Positions 1 through 9,049 of a DNA stretch of 64,000 nt are shown piece after piece (positions within the stretch are counted from its first letter, which is position 1; each line of letters opens with the position of its first letter). A program made the translations under genes and the position numbers. The notes under the pieces are model-generated. The model had not been told where the DNA came from, did no database searches, and saw nothing but the letters and a program-made list of their open reading frames with translations. Source of the DNA: Conexibacter sp. CPCC 206217. GTDB lineage: Bacteria > Actinomycetota > Thermoleophilia > Solirubrobacterales > Solirubrobacteraceae. Location: assembly GCF_030646165.1 (NCBI RefSeq), contig NZ_JAUTDO010000006.1:124001-188000 (forward strand), read 5' to 3'.

Positions 1-101
1 TGGACGACGAGCGTGTGCCCGGCATCGAGCAGCCGCCCCGCCATCGGCGTGCCCATCGCGCCGAGCCCGACGAAGCCGATCGCGGTGGGGGAGGCGCTCA
101 T
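1..101 (-). CDS. NAD-binding beta-hydroxyacid dehydrogenase, N-terminal fragment
   Basis: Only the first 33 codons lie in the window; the gene runs off the left edge. The peptide begins with a beta strand followed by a GxGxxG-type dinucleotide loop (GFVGLGAMGTPMA, residues 9-21), the signature of the 3-hydroxyisobutyrate/6-phosphogluconate dehydrogenase family, which oxidises beta-hydroxyacids with NAD(P). The ATG (99-101) overlaps the TGA of the preceding carboxymuconolactone decarboxylase-like gene by 4 bp (ATGA), so the two are probably co-translated. Family assignment rests on the Rossmann motif alone; substrate cannot be told. Confidence 0.75.
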   Translation of the reverse strand, partial: MSASPTAIGFVGLGAMGTPMAGRLLDAGHTLVV

Positions 102-499
102 GCCTGCGGTCTCCCGATGTCGTGCCCCGCCGCTTCCAGCACGCTCTCGGCCGCGCGGAACGCCTCCAGGCCGGCCGGCACGCCGCAGTAGATCGACGCC
201 TGCAGCAGCACCTCCTGGATCTCCGTCGGCGTGACGCCGTTGGTGAGCGCGCCGCGGACGTGCAGCTCCAGCTCGTGGCGACGGTTGAGCGCCGTCAGCA
301 TCGCGAGGTTGAGCATGCTGCGCGTGCGGCGGTCAAGGCCGGGGCGCGACCACGAGGCGCCCCAGCAGTACTCCGTCACCAGCTCCTGCATCGGGCGCGA
401 GAAGTCGCTCGTGCGCGCGAGCGAGCGGTCGACGTGCTCGGCGCCGAGCACCTCGCGGCGGACCGCGAGCCCGCGGTCCAGCAACGGCCTGTCTGACAT
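98..499 (-). CDS. Carboxymuconolactone decarboxylase family protein
   Basis: A 133-residue protein, the usual length of the CMD/AhpD-like fold. It has the family pattern of a Cys-Trp-Gly (TEYCWGASW, Cys45), then LDRRTRSMLNLAML, a central HVRGALTNG helix and the EIQEVLLQ...YCGVPAGLEA end. 4-Carboxymuconolactone decarboxylase acts in the protocatechuate branch of the beta-ketoadipate pathway, but many members have other roles. I chose the ATG at 497-499 because GAGGAG sits just upstream and the upstream extension is Arg-rich non-family sequence. It overlaps the downstream dehydrogenase by 4 bp, suggesting an oxidative catabolic operon continuing left of the window. Confidence 0.85.
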   Translation of the reverse strand: MSDRPLLDRGLAVRREVLGAEHVDRSLARTSDFSRPMQELVTEYCWGASWSRPGLDRRTRSMLNLAMLTALNRRHELELHVRGALTNGVTPTEIQEVLLQASIYCGVPAGLEAFRAAESVLEAAGHDIGRPQA

Positions 500-706
500 C
501 GGTGCGCTCCTCAGGTCGGGTCGGGACACCGCGCACGGCGGTGCCGTGCGTCGGGCCGAGCCGACGGTACCCCGCGGCGGCCGGCGGCCAAAGCGGCCGA
601 CGGCGCGCGCGTCGTGGAGATCCACATGAGCGCGCCGCGGACGGCTTGCATCGCCGCGCGCGACGAGGAGCCGCGGGGCGAGGAGCGGCGCGGGGCGGCG
701 GCCGTC

Positions 707-2161
707 CTAGTGGACGACCGCCTCCTCCGCGGCGGGTGCGACCTCCGCGACTCTGTGCGCCTTGGGGCGCAGAGTCGCCACCGCGACCACGACGCCGACG
801 GCGACGACGGCTGCGGCGATCGCGATCGCCAGGTGATAGCCGCTCAGCAGCGCGTCCGCGGTCGCGTGGCCGTCGGCCAGCTGCGTCTTGCTGTGGCTGG
901 CGGCGATCGTGCCGAGCGCGGCGAGGCCGATCGCGGCCGAGATCTGCATCGAGACGTTGACGATGCCGGAGGCGAGGCCGGCGTCGCTTCTGGGGACCTC
1001 GGCCATCGCGAGCGTCAGCAGCGGCAGGAACGAGCTGCCGGCGCCGAAGCCCATCAGCAGGAAGGCGATCAGCGAGACCGGGAAGTAGGCGGCGTCGGCG
1101 CCCTGGGAGCCGAGCAGCAGCAGGCCGGCGATCATCGAGACGAGGCCGATCAACAGCGTGCGCAGCGCGCCGATCGATCTGACCATCCGCGCGGTCGTGC
1201 CGGTCGAGAGGAACGCGACGGTGACCGTCATCGGCAGGAACGCGAGGCCGGTTCTGACGGGCCCGTAGCCGTTGATGTTCTGCAGGTAGAGCGTGCCGAA
1301 GAAGAAGGACGAGTACATGCCCATCGCGACGAAGGCGCGCACGATGCTGGCGTCGATCAGCGAGCGCAGCTTGAGGATCCGCACCGGCATGATCGCGTTC
1401 TCCAAGCGCGACTCGAGCACGTAGAAGGCGATCAGCATCACGATCGCGAGCGCGCCGAGGCCGAGCGTGCGCGTCGAGGTCCAGCCGTGGTCGGCGGCAC
1501 CGACGATCGCGTAGACGCCGACCATCAGCGCGACGGTGACGAGCGCGGCGCCGGTCACGTCGAGGCCTCTTCCGAAGCCCTGGCCGCGGTCGGTCGAGAT
1601 CAGCGCGCGGCCGAGCATCAGCGCGGCGACGGCGATCGGCAGGTTGATGAAGAAGATCCAGTGCCAGGACAGCAGGTCGCTGACGACGCCGCCGACGAGC
1701 AGGCCGATCGAGCCGCCGGAGACGGCGACCAGCATGTAGAGGCCCATCGCTCTCGCGCGCTCGCGCGGGTTGGGGAACTCGGCGACGATGATCGCGAGCA
1801 CGGCGGCCGCGGCGAGCGCGCCGCCGACGCCCTGGATCAGGCGGGCCGCGACGAGCAGCCCGGGGGAGTTGGCGAATCCGCACAGTGCCGAAGCGATCGC
1901 AAAGGCGGTCACGCCCCAGAGGAAGACGCGGCGGCGGCCGATCAGGTCGCCGAGCCGGCCGGCGACGAGGAGGAAGGAGCCGAAGGTGATCAGGTACGCG
2001 TTGACGACCCACGTGAGGTCGGATGCGCTGAAGCCGAGGTCGTCCTGGATCGCGGGCAGTGCGACGTTCACGACCGTGGCGTCGAGCACGGTCATCATGA
2101 AGGCAAGGAGAACGACGCCGAGCATCGCCCAGCGTCGTCGGTCATCAGTCAAATGGGCCAT
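707..2161 (-). CDS. MFS drug/solute exporter, DHA2 (14-TM EmrB/QacA) family
   Basis: A 484-residue integral membrane protein with about 14 hydrophobic helices. The DHA2 family motif LDATVVNVALP is at residues 26-36 and motif A (GRLGDLIGRRRVF) follows helix 2; the helix-5 antiporter region is AARLIQGVGGALAAAA. These proteins expel drugs or metabolites using the proton gradient. The chosen ATG has a TACTTT hexamer exactly 6 nt upstream and no ribosome binding site, as expected for a leaderless mRNA; the longer reading adds an unsupported polar leader. A MarR regulator is divergently transcribed 68 bp away, with a dyad between them, so MarR probably represses the pump. Confidence 0.92.
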   Translation of the reverse strand: MAHLTDDRRRWAMLGVVLLAFMMTVLDATVVNVALPAIQDDLGFSASDLTWVVNAYLITFGSFLLVAGRLGDLIGRRRVFLWGVTAFAIASALCGFANSPGLLVAARLIQGVGGALAAAAVLAIIVAEFPNPRERARAMGLYMLVAVSGGSIGLLVGGVVSDLLSWHWIFFINLPIAVAALMLGRALISTDRGQGFGRGLDVTGAALVTVALMVGVYAIVGAADHGWTSTRTLGLGALAIVMLIAFYVLESRLENAIMPVRILKLRSLIDASIVRAFVAMGMYSSFFFGTLYLQNINGYGPVRTGLAFLPMTVTVAFLSTGTTARMVRSIGALRTLLIGLVSMIAGLLLLGSQGADAAYFPVSLIAFLLMGFGAGSSFLPLLTLAMAEVPRSDAGLASGIVNVSMQISAAIGLAALGTIAASHSKTQLADGHATADALLSGYHLAIAIAAAVVAVGVVVAVATLRPKAHRVAEVAPAAEEAVVH

Positions 2162-2184
2162 ACGATCAAAGTAGCAGTGATCGT
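2162..2184. promoter_or_regulatory. Candidate MarR operator dyad between pump and regulator
   Basis: ACGATCA (2162-2168) and TGATCGT (2178-2184) form a perfect 7-bp inverted repeat with a 9-bp spacer. It abuts the pump start codon and encloses the putative -10 of the pump promoter, so a bound repressor would block transcription. The link to the neighbouring MarR protein is inferred from position. Confidence 0.5.
2168..2173 (-). promoter_or_regulatory. -10 element TACTTT of the MFS gene (leaderless)
   Basis: TACTTT lies 6 nt before the ATG on the minus strand and inside the operator dyad. Confidence 0.5.
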
Positions 2185-2229
2185 CCCGGTTTCGTGATGA
2201 TCCTGTTAGGTGGTAGTGTGAACGCTGTA

Positions 2230-2685
2230 ATGAGCGATACATCGAGCCCCGGAGCGATCGTCCTGCTGACGCGTCTCTCGCGCCTCGTCTACCGCAGCGC
2301 GACCGGCGACGTCCTCGGCATGCGGATGAAGCAGTTCATGACGCTCAACCAGTTGCGCGACCACGGTCCGCTGACGCAGCAGGCGCTCAGCGAGGTGATG
2401 TGCGTCGACGCCAACACGTGCGTGCTGCTGTTGAACGAGGCCGAGGCCGCCGGGCACGCGCGCCGCGTGCGCGACCCGCGCGACCGCCGCCGTCACATCG
2501 TCGAGATCACCGACGAGGGGCGCACCGCGCTGAAGCGCGCGGAGCGCGGGATGGAGAGCGTCGAGGACGAGATCCTCGGCGAGCTCGACGCCGCCGACCG
2601 CGCCACGCTGCGGACCCTGCTCGCCCGCGCGCTGGAGGACGAAGACGTCGCTCCGCGCGACGAGGTGCTCACGCAGGCGAGCTAG
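2230..2685 (+). CDS. MarR-family transcriptional regulator
   Basis: A 151-residue winged-helix protein. The HTH is LTQQALSEVMCVDANTCVLL followed by a wing typical of MarR (RRVRDPRDRRRHIVEITDEG), with dimerisation helices at both ends. MarR proteins are usually dimeric repressors relieved by small phenolic ligands. The start chosen (MSDTSSP) removes a hydrophobic upstream tail; a TAGTGT hexamer at 2214-2219 lies 10 nt upstream. It is divergent from the MFS pump, the classical arrangement for a ligand-responsive efflux switch. Confidence 0.9.
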   Translation: MSDTSSPGAIVLLTRLSRLVYRSATGDVLGMRMKQFMTLNQLRDHGPLTQQALSEVMCVDANTCVLLLNEAEAAGHARRVRDPRDRRRHIVEITDEGRTALKRAERGMESVEDEILGELDAADRATLRTLLARALEDEDVAPRDEVLTQAS

Positions 2686-2801
2686 AGCGGCGCGCCGGCC
2701 GCCAAGGGACTCGGCCGCGTCACCAGATCGTTTCCAGTTGCGGCGGCGCCGAAGGTAAGGTGGCGCATTCCATCAAGCTGCCGTCGAGAGAGGTTCCTCA
2801 G

Positions 2802-3500
2802 ATGACCGCGTCGCCGAACATCGTCCTCGTCCATGGTGCCTGGGCCGACGGCTCGAGCTGGAGCGCCGTCGTCGGACGCCTGCAGGCAGCCGGCTACAGC
2901 GTCACCGCGCCGCAGTTCCCGCTCACCTCGCTGGCCGCCGACATCGCGCGGCTGCGACTGGCGCTCGGTCGTCAGGACGGCCCGACGGTCGTCGCCGGCC
3001 ACTCGTACGGCGGCCAGATCATGACCGCGCTCGGCACCGACGCGCCGAACGTCGCCGGCCTCGTCTACATCGCCGCGTTCGGCCTCGACGAGGGCGAGTC
3101 GATCGGCGGGCTGCTGCAGCAGGGACCGCCGACCCCGGCGCTGAGAAACCTCGACATCGACGCCGAGGGCTTCGCGTGGCTGCCGCAGGACGACTTCGTC
3201 AACCACTTCGCCGCCGACGTCGATCCGGCGCAGGCGAAGGTGATGCACGCCGTGCAGCAGCCGCTGCACACCTCCGCGCTCGCCGAGGTGATGGGCGCGC
3301 CGGCGTGGAAGTCGCTGCCGTCCTGGTACCTCGTCGCCGACGGCGACGAGGCGATCCCGCCCGACGCCGAGCGTCAGTTCGCTGCCCGCATGGGCGCCGA
3401 CACGATCGAGGTCGCGAGCAACCACGTCGCGATGGTCTCGCACCCCGACGAGGTCGTCGAGCGGATCGTGACCGCCGCCACCGCGGTCGCCGCCGGGTAG
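2802..3500 (+). CDS. Alpha/beta hydrolase (esterase-like)
   Basis: A 232-residue soluble single-domain hydrolase. The oxyanion HG motif is in VLVHGAWADGSSW (residues 8-20), the nucleophile elbow is GHSYGG with Ser68, an acid candidate is Asp180/Asp182 (VADGDEAIPPD) and the base is probably His208 (ASNHVAMVSHP). This pattern fits the AB_hydrolase_6 family, related to plant methyl-ester hydrolases; substrates vary and none can be named. AGAGG precedes the ATG. It stands alone between the MarR gene and a convergent TetR gene (25 bp between the stops). Confidence 0.88.
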   Translation: MTASPNIVLVHGAWADGSSWSAVVGRLQAAGYSVTAPQFPLTSLAADIARLRLALGRQDGPTVVAGHSYGGQIMTALGTDAPNVAGLVYIAAFGLDEGESIGGLLQQGPPTPALRNLDIDAEGFAWLPQDDFVNHFAADVDPAQAKVMHAVQQPLHTSALAEVMGAPAWKSLPSWYLVADGDEAIPPDAERQFAARMGADTIEVASNHVAMVSHPDEVVERIVTAATAVAAG

Positions 3501-3525
3501 CCGCGGCGACGGACTTCGCGCAGCG

Positions 3526-4176
3526 CTACGCCTGTGTCTGAAGCGGCGCCGTGAGCGCCCCGAGCTGATCCAGCGCCGCAAGCGCGAGACGAGCGAGCGG
3601 GCGCTCCTCGCCGTCGGCGATCCAGCGCTCGAAGGCGACGCGGAAGATCGCGATCGCGACCTCGGCCGTGAGGCGCGCGGCCGACGCGTCGAGCCGGCGT
3701 TCGTCGGGGGCGGTGGCCGACGTGTCGGGCCGGCGTTCGTCGGGGGCGGCGGCCGACCCGCCGAGGCCGCGCGCGGCGAGCGCTGCCGCGAGCGCGTCGA
3801 CCAGCGCGGCCTGCTTGCTGAGGTCGCGCTCACGCAGCTCCGGCTGCTCGGCGATCACGCGTGCGAACTGGCGCAGCTCGTCGCGGCGCGGCTGCAGCTG
3901 CTCGCCCATCGCCGCCAGGCCAGCCGCGACCGCCGCGCGCGCCGGCTCCTCGTCCGGCAGCTCGGTGACGGCGCGTACCAGCTCGGCCTTCAGCGCATCC
4001 TGGTTGCCGAACAGGACCTCGCGCTTGTCGGGGAAGTGACGGAAGAACGTCCGCTCGGTGAGGCCGGCGCGGGCGGCGATCTGCGCGGTGGTCGTGCGCT
4101 CGAAGCCGTCCGCTTCGAACAGCGTCAGCGCGGCGGCGCGAAGTCGGCCACGCGCGTCTGGCTGCCAGCGGCTCAT
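3526..4176 (-). CDS. TetR-family transcriptional regulator
   Basis: A 216-residue TetR protein. The N-terminal HTH spans about residues 27-57 (TTTAQIAARAGLTERTFFRHF) followed by the DKREVLF turn; the rest is a helical ligand domain. A 12-residue stretch (APDERRPDTSAT / APDERRLDASAA) is duplicated in the ligand domain because of a 36-bp tandem DNA repeat. A strong AGGAGGT (4188-4194) precedes the ATG, unlike many neighbours. The divergent SDR gene starts 50 bp away and two 17-bp palindromes lie between, so it very probably represses that SDR and perhaps itself. Confidence 0.93.
   Translation of the reverse strand: MSRWQPDARGRLRAAALTLFEADGFERTTTAQIAARAGLTERTFFRHFPDKREVLFGNQDALKAELVRAVTELPDEEPARAAVAAGLAAMGEQLQPRRDELRQFARVIAEQPELRERDLSKQAALVDALAAALAARGLGGSAAAPDERRPDTSATAPDERRLDASAARLTAEVAIAIFRVAFERWIADGEERPLARLALAALDQLGALTAPLQTQA
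3694..3757. repeat. 36-bp tandem duplication inside the TetR gene
   Basis: A 28-bp string beginning CCGGCGTTCGTCGGGGGCGG occurs at 3694-3721 and again at 3730-3757 with one mismatch. The 36-bp period keeps frame and duplicates 12 residues in a probable loop of the ligand domain. Confidence 0.85.
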
Positions 4177-4194
4177 GCGGGCATCGTACCTCCT

Positions 4195-4243
4195 ATGTCA
4201 GTCACTGTCATGCGAATGCTATGGTGATGTCTGTGACTGACAT
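4195..4243. promoter_or_regulatory. Two 17-bp TetR-type operator palindromes
   Basis: 4195-4211 reads ATGTCAGTCACTGTCAT and 4227-4243 reads ATGTCTGTGACTGACAT. Each is close to its own reverse complement, and the outer 11 bp (ATGTCAGTCAC and GTGACTGACAT) are perfect inverted copies of one another. The second palindrome covers the likely start of the SDR gene and the first its -35 region, so occupancy would silence the SDR promoter. Assignment to the adjacent TetR protein is positional. Confidence 0.7.
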
Positions 4244-4982
4244 GAGGAGTGACATCACCGGCAAGGTCGTCGCGATCGCCGGCGCCAGCAGCGGGATCGG
4301 CGAGGCGACCGCGCTGCTGCTGGCCGCACGGGGCGCCCGGCTCGTGCTCGGCGCACGGCGCGTCGACCGTCTGGAGGCGCTGGTCGAGCGGATCGAGCGA
4401 GCCGGCGGCGAGGCCGTCTGCGCGGCCGTCGACGTGACCGAGCGGGAAGGCCCGAAGCGCCTCGTGGAGCTGGCGCAGACCCGCTTCGGCCGCCTCGACG
4501 TGCTCGTCAACAACGCCGGCGTGGCGCCGATCTCGCCGCTGGAGGAACTGCGCGCCGACGAATGGGAGCTGATGGTCGACGTCAACTTCAAGGGCGTGCT
4601 GAACGGGATCGCCGCCGCGCTGCCCGTCTTCCGCGCGCAGAGATCCGGCCACATCGTCAACACCTCCTCGACGGCGGCTCACCGGATCGTGCCCAACCAG
4701 TCGGTCTATGCCGCGACCAAGACGGCCGTGCGGGTGCTGTCGGAGGGGCTGCGCCAGGAGGCGAGAGACGGGCTGCGCGTGACGGTGATCTCACCGGGCT
4801 ACACGCGGACCGAGTTGGGCGACGGCGTCACCAGCCCCGCGGTGAAGGCGCAGACCGGAGCCTCGATGGAGTCGCTTGCGATCTCCCCGGACGCGATCGC
4901 CCGCGCCATCGCCTTCGCGCTCGAGCAGCCCGCCGACGTCGAGGTCGGCGAGCTGATCGTGCGGCCGACGGCCCAGAGCTGA
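4227..4982 (+). CDS. Short-chain dehydrogenase/reductase (classical SDR)
   Basis: A 251-residue classical SDR: cofactor loop GASSGIG, NNAG strand (VLVNNAGVAPIS), catalytic Ser in NTSSTAAH and YAATK Tyr/Lys. It oxidises or reduces an alcohol/carbonyl with NAD(P); an Arg-rich segment after the second strand (GARRVDRLEALV) hints at NADP. Possible starts are 4221, 4227 and 4242; none has a ribosome binding site. I favour 4227 because AATGCT lies 6 nt before it, the spacing seen at other leaderless starts here. Control by the divergent TetR is likely. Confidence 0.9.
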   Translation: MSVTDMRSDITGKVVAIAGASSGIGEATALLLAARGARLVLGARRVDRLEALVERIERAGGEAVCAAVDVTEREGPKRLVELAQTRFGRLDVLVNNAGVAPISPLEELRADEWELMVDVNFKGVLNGIAAALPVFRAQRSGHIVNTSSTAAHRIVPNQSVYAATKTAVRVLSEGLRQEARDGLRVTVISPGYTRTELGDGVTSPAVKAQTGASMESLAISPDAIARAIAFALEQPADVEVGELIVRPTAQS

Positions 4983-4993
4983 GTCACGCCCTC

Positions 4994-5012
4994 GTTGCAT
5001 TTTGTTTGCAAC
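4994..5012. promoter_or_regulatory. AT-rich perfect dyad upstream of the 1271-aa surface protein
   Basis: GTTGCA and TGCAAC (4994-4999, 5007-5012) flank TTTTGTT. It lies just after the SDR stop and about 95 bp before the next start, in one of the few AT-rich spots of the region. It may be an operator for the surface-protein gene; a weak terminator is possible but the stem is short. Confidence 0.35.
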
Positions 5013-5105
5013 TTGATCTCACGTCGTTCACAACATCGGTGATCTCGCTCCATAGCGTCCGGCGCTCGCCGGCAGTCGTGCTCGGCGACGTCCAACAGGA
5101 GCCCG

Positions 5106-8100
5106 ATGATCGCCGTAACTGCCGCAGTTCCGCGACGCGCGAATCGGCGCGTCGTCCGCAACGCCGCGATTGGCCTCGCGACCGTCGCGACGACGCTTGC
5201 CGGCCTCGCCGCCTCGTCCGCGTCCGCGTCCGCCGCGCCGCTGACCGGTGTCGACCTGTCCACCTACGTGCGCGTAGGCCGCCACGACCTGCCGGAGCCG
5301 CTGCGCACCGCCGCGCCCTTCGGCAGCCTGCTGGCGCAGGAGGCCTCCGGGGTCACCTACGACTGGGACACCGACACGCTGTTCGTCGTCGGCGACGGCG
5401 GCACCTCGGTCGTGCAGGTGAGAAAGGACGGGACGTACGTCGACTCGATGACGCTGCCCTCCGGCGCCAGCGCGCAAGGCACGGAGTTCTACGACACCGA
5501 GGGCATCGCGTACGTCGGCGACGGCAGATTCGTGCTCGTCGAGGAGCGCTACCGGCAGGTCAACCTCTTCACCTACGTCGCGGGCGGCACGCTCGCGCGC
5601 GCCGACGTCAGAACGGTCAAGCTCGGCACGACGATCGACAACATCGGGATCGAGGGCATCACCAACGATCCGACCACGGGCGGGTTCATCGCCGTCAAGG
5701 AGAAGGACCCGAAGGGGATCTTCCAGACGGGGATCGACTTCACCACCGGGCTCGCCACCAACGGCTCGCCGACCACGGAGAACTCGGTCAACCTGTTCGA
5801 CCCGGCGCTGCTGCCCGGCCTGTCGGACTTCTCCGACGTCTACGCGCTCTCGAACGTGAGAACGCTGAGCGGGCCTGACAGCAGCCACCTGCTGATGATC
5901 AGCCAGGAGTCCGGCAAGGTCGTCAACGTCGACCGCTCCGGCAACGTCTCCAGCACGCTGACGCTGACCGATCCCGGCAGCCCGCTGTCGATCCCGGACC
6001 AGACGCACGAAGGCGTCACGATGGATCCGGACGGCAACATCTACACCGTCAACGAGCAGGGCGGCGGCGACAACTCGCACCCGCAGCTGTGGGTCTTCGC
6101 GCCGTCGAGCGCGCCCAACGCGGCCCCGACCGCGGTGACGCTCGCCAACAAGGTCGACACGCTCGCCGAGAACACCAGCACGGTCGGCCGCCTCAAGGTC
6201 GCCGACGTGAACGTCGAGGACGACGGCCTCGGCACCAACAACCTCACGCTCACGGGCCCGGACGCGTCCGCGTTCGAGGTCGACAGCACGGGCCTCTACA
6301 TCAAGGCCGGCACGACGCTCGACTACGAGACGAAGAGCAGCTACAGAGTCAGCGTCGTCGTCGACGACCCGAACGTCGGCACGACCCCTGACGCGACGAG
6401 CGACGAGTACACGCTGACGCTCACCGACATCGTCGACGAGACGCCGGTCACGCCGTCGGTGATCGTCTCCGAGGTGACGCCCTGGGGCAGCGGCGACTCC
6501 TCCTACGCGGCCGACTGGATCGAGCTGACGAACACCGGCTCCAGCGCCGTCGACCTGACCGGCTGGAAGATCGACGACTCCTCCAACTCGTTCTCCTCCG
6601 CCGTCGCGCTGACCGGCGTCAACAGCCTCGCGGCGGGCGAGTCCGCGGTCTTCCTCGAGGGCGACGCGACGACGATCAGCAGATTCAAGCTGTCGTGGTT
6701 CGGCGCGAGCGCGCCGAGCGGCCTCAAGGTTGGCACCTACAGCGGCTCCGGCATCGGCCTCAGCACCGACGGTGACGAGGTCAACGTCTTCAACGCGACC
6801 GGCACCCCGATCACGGGCGTCAGATTCGGCGTCCCGACGGTCGGCAAGACGTTCGACAACAGCGAGGGCATCGGCAGCACGATTCACCCGCTGCCGGCGA
6901 TCTCCAGACTGAGCGTGGCCGGCGTCAACGGCGCCTTCGTCGCGGAGGGCCAGACCGGCTCGCCGGGGACGATCGCCTCCGAGCCGACGACGCCGCCGGT
7001 GACCGTCTCCGAGGTCGCGCCGTGGGGCAGCGACGCGCCGTACGGAGCGGACTGGATCGAGCTGACGAACAACGGCACCAGCGCGGTCGACCTGACGGGC
7101 TGGAAGATCGACGACAGCAGCAACGACTTCCCCGCCTCCGTCGCGCTGACCGGCGTGAGCAGCCTCGCGGCGGGCGAGTCGGCCGTCTTCCTCGAGGGTG
7201 ACGCGACGAAGGCCGCGGCCTTCAAGACGTTCTGGTTCGGCTCCGACGTGCCGAGCGGCCTCCAGGTCGGCACCTACAGCGGTGGCGGCATCGGCCTCAG
7301 CGGCGGCGGCGACTCCGTCGTCGTCTTCGATCCGGCCGGGGACCGCGTGACCGCGGTCACCTTCGGCGCCTCGACGCCGAACGTCTCGTTCGACAACGCC
7401 GAGGGCGTCGGCGGCACGACGCAGCCGTTCCCGGCGATCACGAGACTGAGCGCGGCGGGCGTCAACGGCGCGTTCGTCGCCGGTGGCGCGACCGGTTCGC
7501 CCGGCACGATCGTGCAGTCGCCGGCGGAGCCCGAGCTGCCGCCGGTGACCGTCTCCGAGGTCGCGCCGTGGGGCAGCGACGAGTCGTACGGAGCGGATTG
7601 GATCGAGCTGACGAACACGGGTTCCAGCCCGGTCGATCTGACCGGCTGGAAGATCGACGACAACTCCAACCTGTTCAGCAGCGGCGTGGCGCTGACGGGC
7701 GTGAGCAGCCTCGCGGCCGGTCAGTCGGCCGTCTTCCTCGAGGGTGACGCGACGAAGGCCGCCGCGTTCAAGACGTTCTGGTTCGGCTCCGACGTGCCTG
7801 CCGGCCTGGCTGTCGGCACCTACAGCGGCAGCGGCATCGGCCTCGGCGGGGGCGGCGATTCCGTCAACGTCTTCAACGCGGCTGGCGACCGGGTCACGGG
7901 CGTCAGCTTCGGCGCTTCGACGCCGCGTGTCTCGTTCGACAACGCGGCGGGCGTCGGCGGCACGGAGTTGCCGCTGCCGGTGATCACGACAGTCAGCGTC
8001 GCGGGCGTCAACGGCGCGTTCGTGGCCGGTGGCGCGACGGGCTCTCCCGGCACGATCGTGCAACCGCTCGCGCCCGTCGCCACGTTCGACGTGCCGACGT

Positions 8101-8921
8101 TCGCGGATCAGGCGCAGGGAACGATCGGCGCCGGTCAGACGGTGACGGTCAGAAACACCGGTGACGCGCCGCTGAACGTGACGCGCGTGCGGATCAGAGA
8201 CGCCGACGGGCTCTCGAAGGGCGACTTCCTGCTCGCCGACGAGAGCTGCACCGACGGCGCGATCGCGCCGGATGCGACGTGCGAGGTGCTGGTGCGGTTC
8301 GCCCCGGGCCGCGCGAACGTCACCTCCCACGCGACGCTGGTGCTGAGCGACGACACGCTCGCGGGCACGAGCACGGTCGCGCTGAACGCCACCAGCACGG
8401 GCCTGCCCAGAGGCGACGACGGCGACGACGGACCGACAGGACCGACGGGCCCCACCGGCCCGACGGGTCCGACCGGTCCGATCGGACCCGCTGGCCCGAG
8501 CGGCGCGGACGGTGCCGCCGGTCCGAAGGGCGACACGGGCGCTGCGGGTCCCAAGGGCGACACCGGCGCGCCGGGTGCCAAGGGCGACGCCGGGGTGGGC
8601 ACGCCCGGGGCGAAGGGCGACACCGGCGAGCGGGGTCCCGCCGGCCCGAAGGGCGACAGAGGCGCGGCCGGCCGCGACGCGAAGGTCAGCTGCAGAATCG
8701 CGACGACGAGAGGCCGCCAGAAGGTGACGTGCTCGGTCACGCTCGTCAGAGGCGGCAGAGCGGCGAGACAGGCGAGAGGCGCGAGCGCGCGTCTGCTCCG
8801 CAACGGCCGCACCTACGCCAGCGGCCGTGTCGGCGCGCTGAAGACGACGCACCGCGTCAAGCGCGGCACGCGCTACACGCTGCGGGTGGCGGGGCTGTCG
8901 CTGAAGGTCCGGCTGGGCTAG
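5106..8921 (+). CDS. Giant secreted surface protein: SdiA-regulated-like propeller, cadherin-like, three lamin-tail domains, collagen repeats
   Basis: A 1271-residue exported protein. A signal peptide (residues 1 to about 44, cut near ASASAA) is followed by a beta-propeller of the SdiA-regulated/esterase-like phytase type (50-340; [34 protein letters not shown]), a cadherin-like domain (341-445), three near-identical lamin-tail domains starting at 450, 630 and 812 (SEVAPWGS...ADWIELTN...DLTGWKIDD), an Ig-like ASH/choice-of-anchor domain (992-1098), collagen Gly-X-Y triplets (1099-1190) and a basic 81-residue end domain (1191-1271). It has an AGGAG ribosome site. The last three domains recur in the rhamnosidase at 59.1-63.2 kb. 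The role is probably extracellular binding or hydrolysis at the cell surface; the enzymatic activity is unproven. About half its Arg codons are AGA. Confidence 0.9.
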   Translation: MIAVTAAVPRRANRRVVRNAAIGLATVATTLAGLAASSASASAAPLTGVDLSTYVRVGRHDLPEPLRTAAPFGSLLAQEASGVTYDWDTDTLFVVGDGGTSVVQVRKDGTYVDSMTLPSGASAQGTEFYDTEGIAYVGDGRFVLVEERYRQVNLFTYVAGGTLARADVRTVKLGTTIDNIGIEGITNDPTTGGFIAVKEKDPKGIFQTGIDFTTGLATNGSPTTENSVNLFDPALLPGLSDFSDVYALSNVRTLSGPDSSHLLMISQESGKVVNVDRSGNVSSTLTLTDPGSPLSIPDQTHEGVTMDPDGNIYTVNEQGGGDNSHPQLWVFAPSSAPNAAPTAVTLANKVDTLAENTSTVGRLKVADVNVEDDGLGTNNLTLTGPDASAFEVDSTGLYIKAGTTLDYETKSSYRVSVVVDDPNVGTTPDATSDEYTLTLTDIVDETPVTPSVIVSEVTPWGSGDSSYAADWIELTNTGSSAVDLTGWKIDDSSNSFSSAVALTGVNSLAAGESAVFLEGDATTISRFKLSWFGASAPSGLKVGTYSGSGIGLSTDGDEVNVFNATGTPITGVRFGVPTVGKTFDNSEGIGSTIHPLPAISRLSVAGVNGAFVAEGQTGSPGTIASEPTTPPVTVSEVAPWGSDAPYGADWIELTNNGTSAVDLTGWKIDDSSNDFPASVALTGVSSLAAGESAVFLEGDATKAAAFKTFWFGSDVPSGLQVGTYSGGGIGLSGGGDSVVVFDPAGDRVTAVTFGASTPNVSFDNAEGVGGTTQPFPAITRLSAAGVNGAFVAGGATGSPGTIVQSPAEPELPPVTVSEVAPWGSDESYGADWIELTNTGSSPVDLTGWKIDDNSNLFSSGVALTGVSSLAAGQSAVFLEGDATKAAAFKTFWFGSDVPAGLAVGTYSGSGIGLGGGGDSVNVFNAAGDRVTGVSFGASTPRVSFDNAAGVGGTELPLPVITTVSVAGVNGAFVAGGATGSPGTIVQPLAPVATFDVPTFADQAQGTIGAGQTVTVRNTGDAPLNVTRVRIRDADGLSKGDFLLADESCTDGAIAPDATCEVLVRFAPGRANVTSHATLVLSDDTLAGTSTVALNATSTGLPRGDDGDDGPTGPTGPTGPTGPTGPIGPAGPSGADGAAGPKGDTGAAGPKGDTGAPGAKGDAGVGTPGAKGDTGERGPAGPKGDRGAAGRDAKVSCRIATTRGRQKVTCSVTLVRGGRAARQARGASARLLRNGRTYASGRVGALKTTHRVKRGTRYTLRVAGLSLKVRLG
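6454..8079 (+). repeat. Three tandem ~540-bp lamin-tail domain repeats
   Basis: Units begin near 6454, 6994 and 7540. The second and third share long identical stretches (for example the [17 protein letters not shown] coding segment), so duplication is recent or homogenised by gene conversion. Confidence 0.85.
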
Positions 8922-8931
8922 GTCGACGATC

Positions 8932-8961
8932 GCGGCGGCCGTGCCCTCGCGCGGCCGCCGC
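8932..8961. terminator. GC-rich hairpin after the surface-protein gene
   Basis: GCGGCGGCCG (8932-8941) pairs perfectly with CGGCCGCCGC (8952-8961) around a 10-nt loop, 10 bp past the stop codon. No T-run follows, as is common in such genomes. Confidence 0.65.
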
Positions 8962-9049
8962 ATCGCTTCACCCTCCGGCGGTCGCGCCCCGCGCGGCCGC
9001 CTCCGCGCCGGGCCCGGGTACCTTCAGTGCAACGACGACGGAGGTTCGC

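Noticed and set aside
8401-8675. Repetitive DNA that at first resembles a minisatellite or CRISPR-like array
   Set aside because: It is an in-frame run of Gly-X-Y collagen triplets with irregular units and no spacer/repeat structure; the same holds at 62680-62964.
5028-8963. A continuous minus-strand reading frame of more than 1300 codons opposite the first giant surface protein, and a similar one opposite the rhamnosidase (59029-63147)
   Set aside because: Their translations are Arg/Ala/Gly/Asp-rich with no domain, signal or start context; they arise because the real genes use G/C at third codon positions. The same applies to the other long antisense frames.
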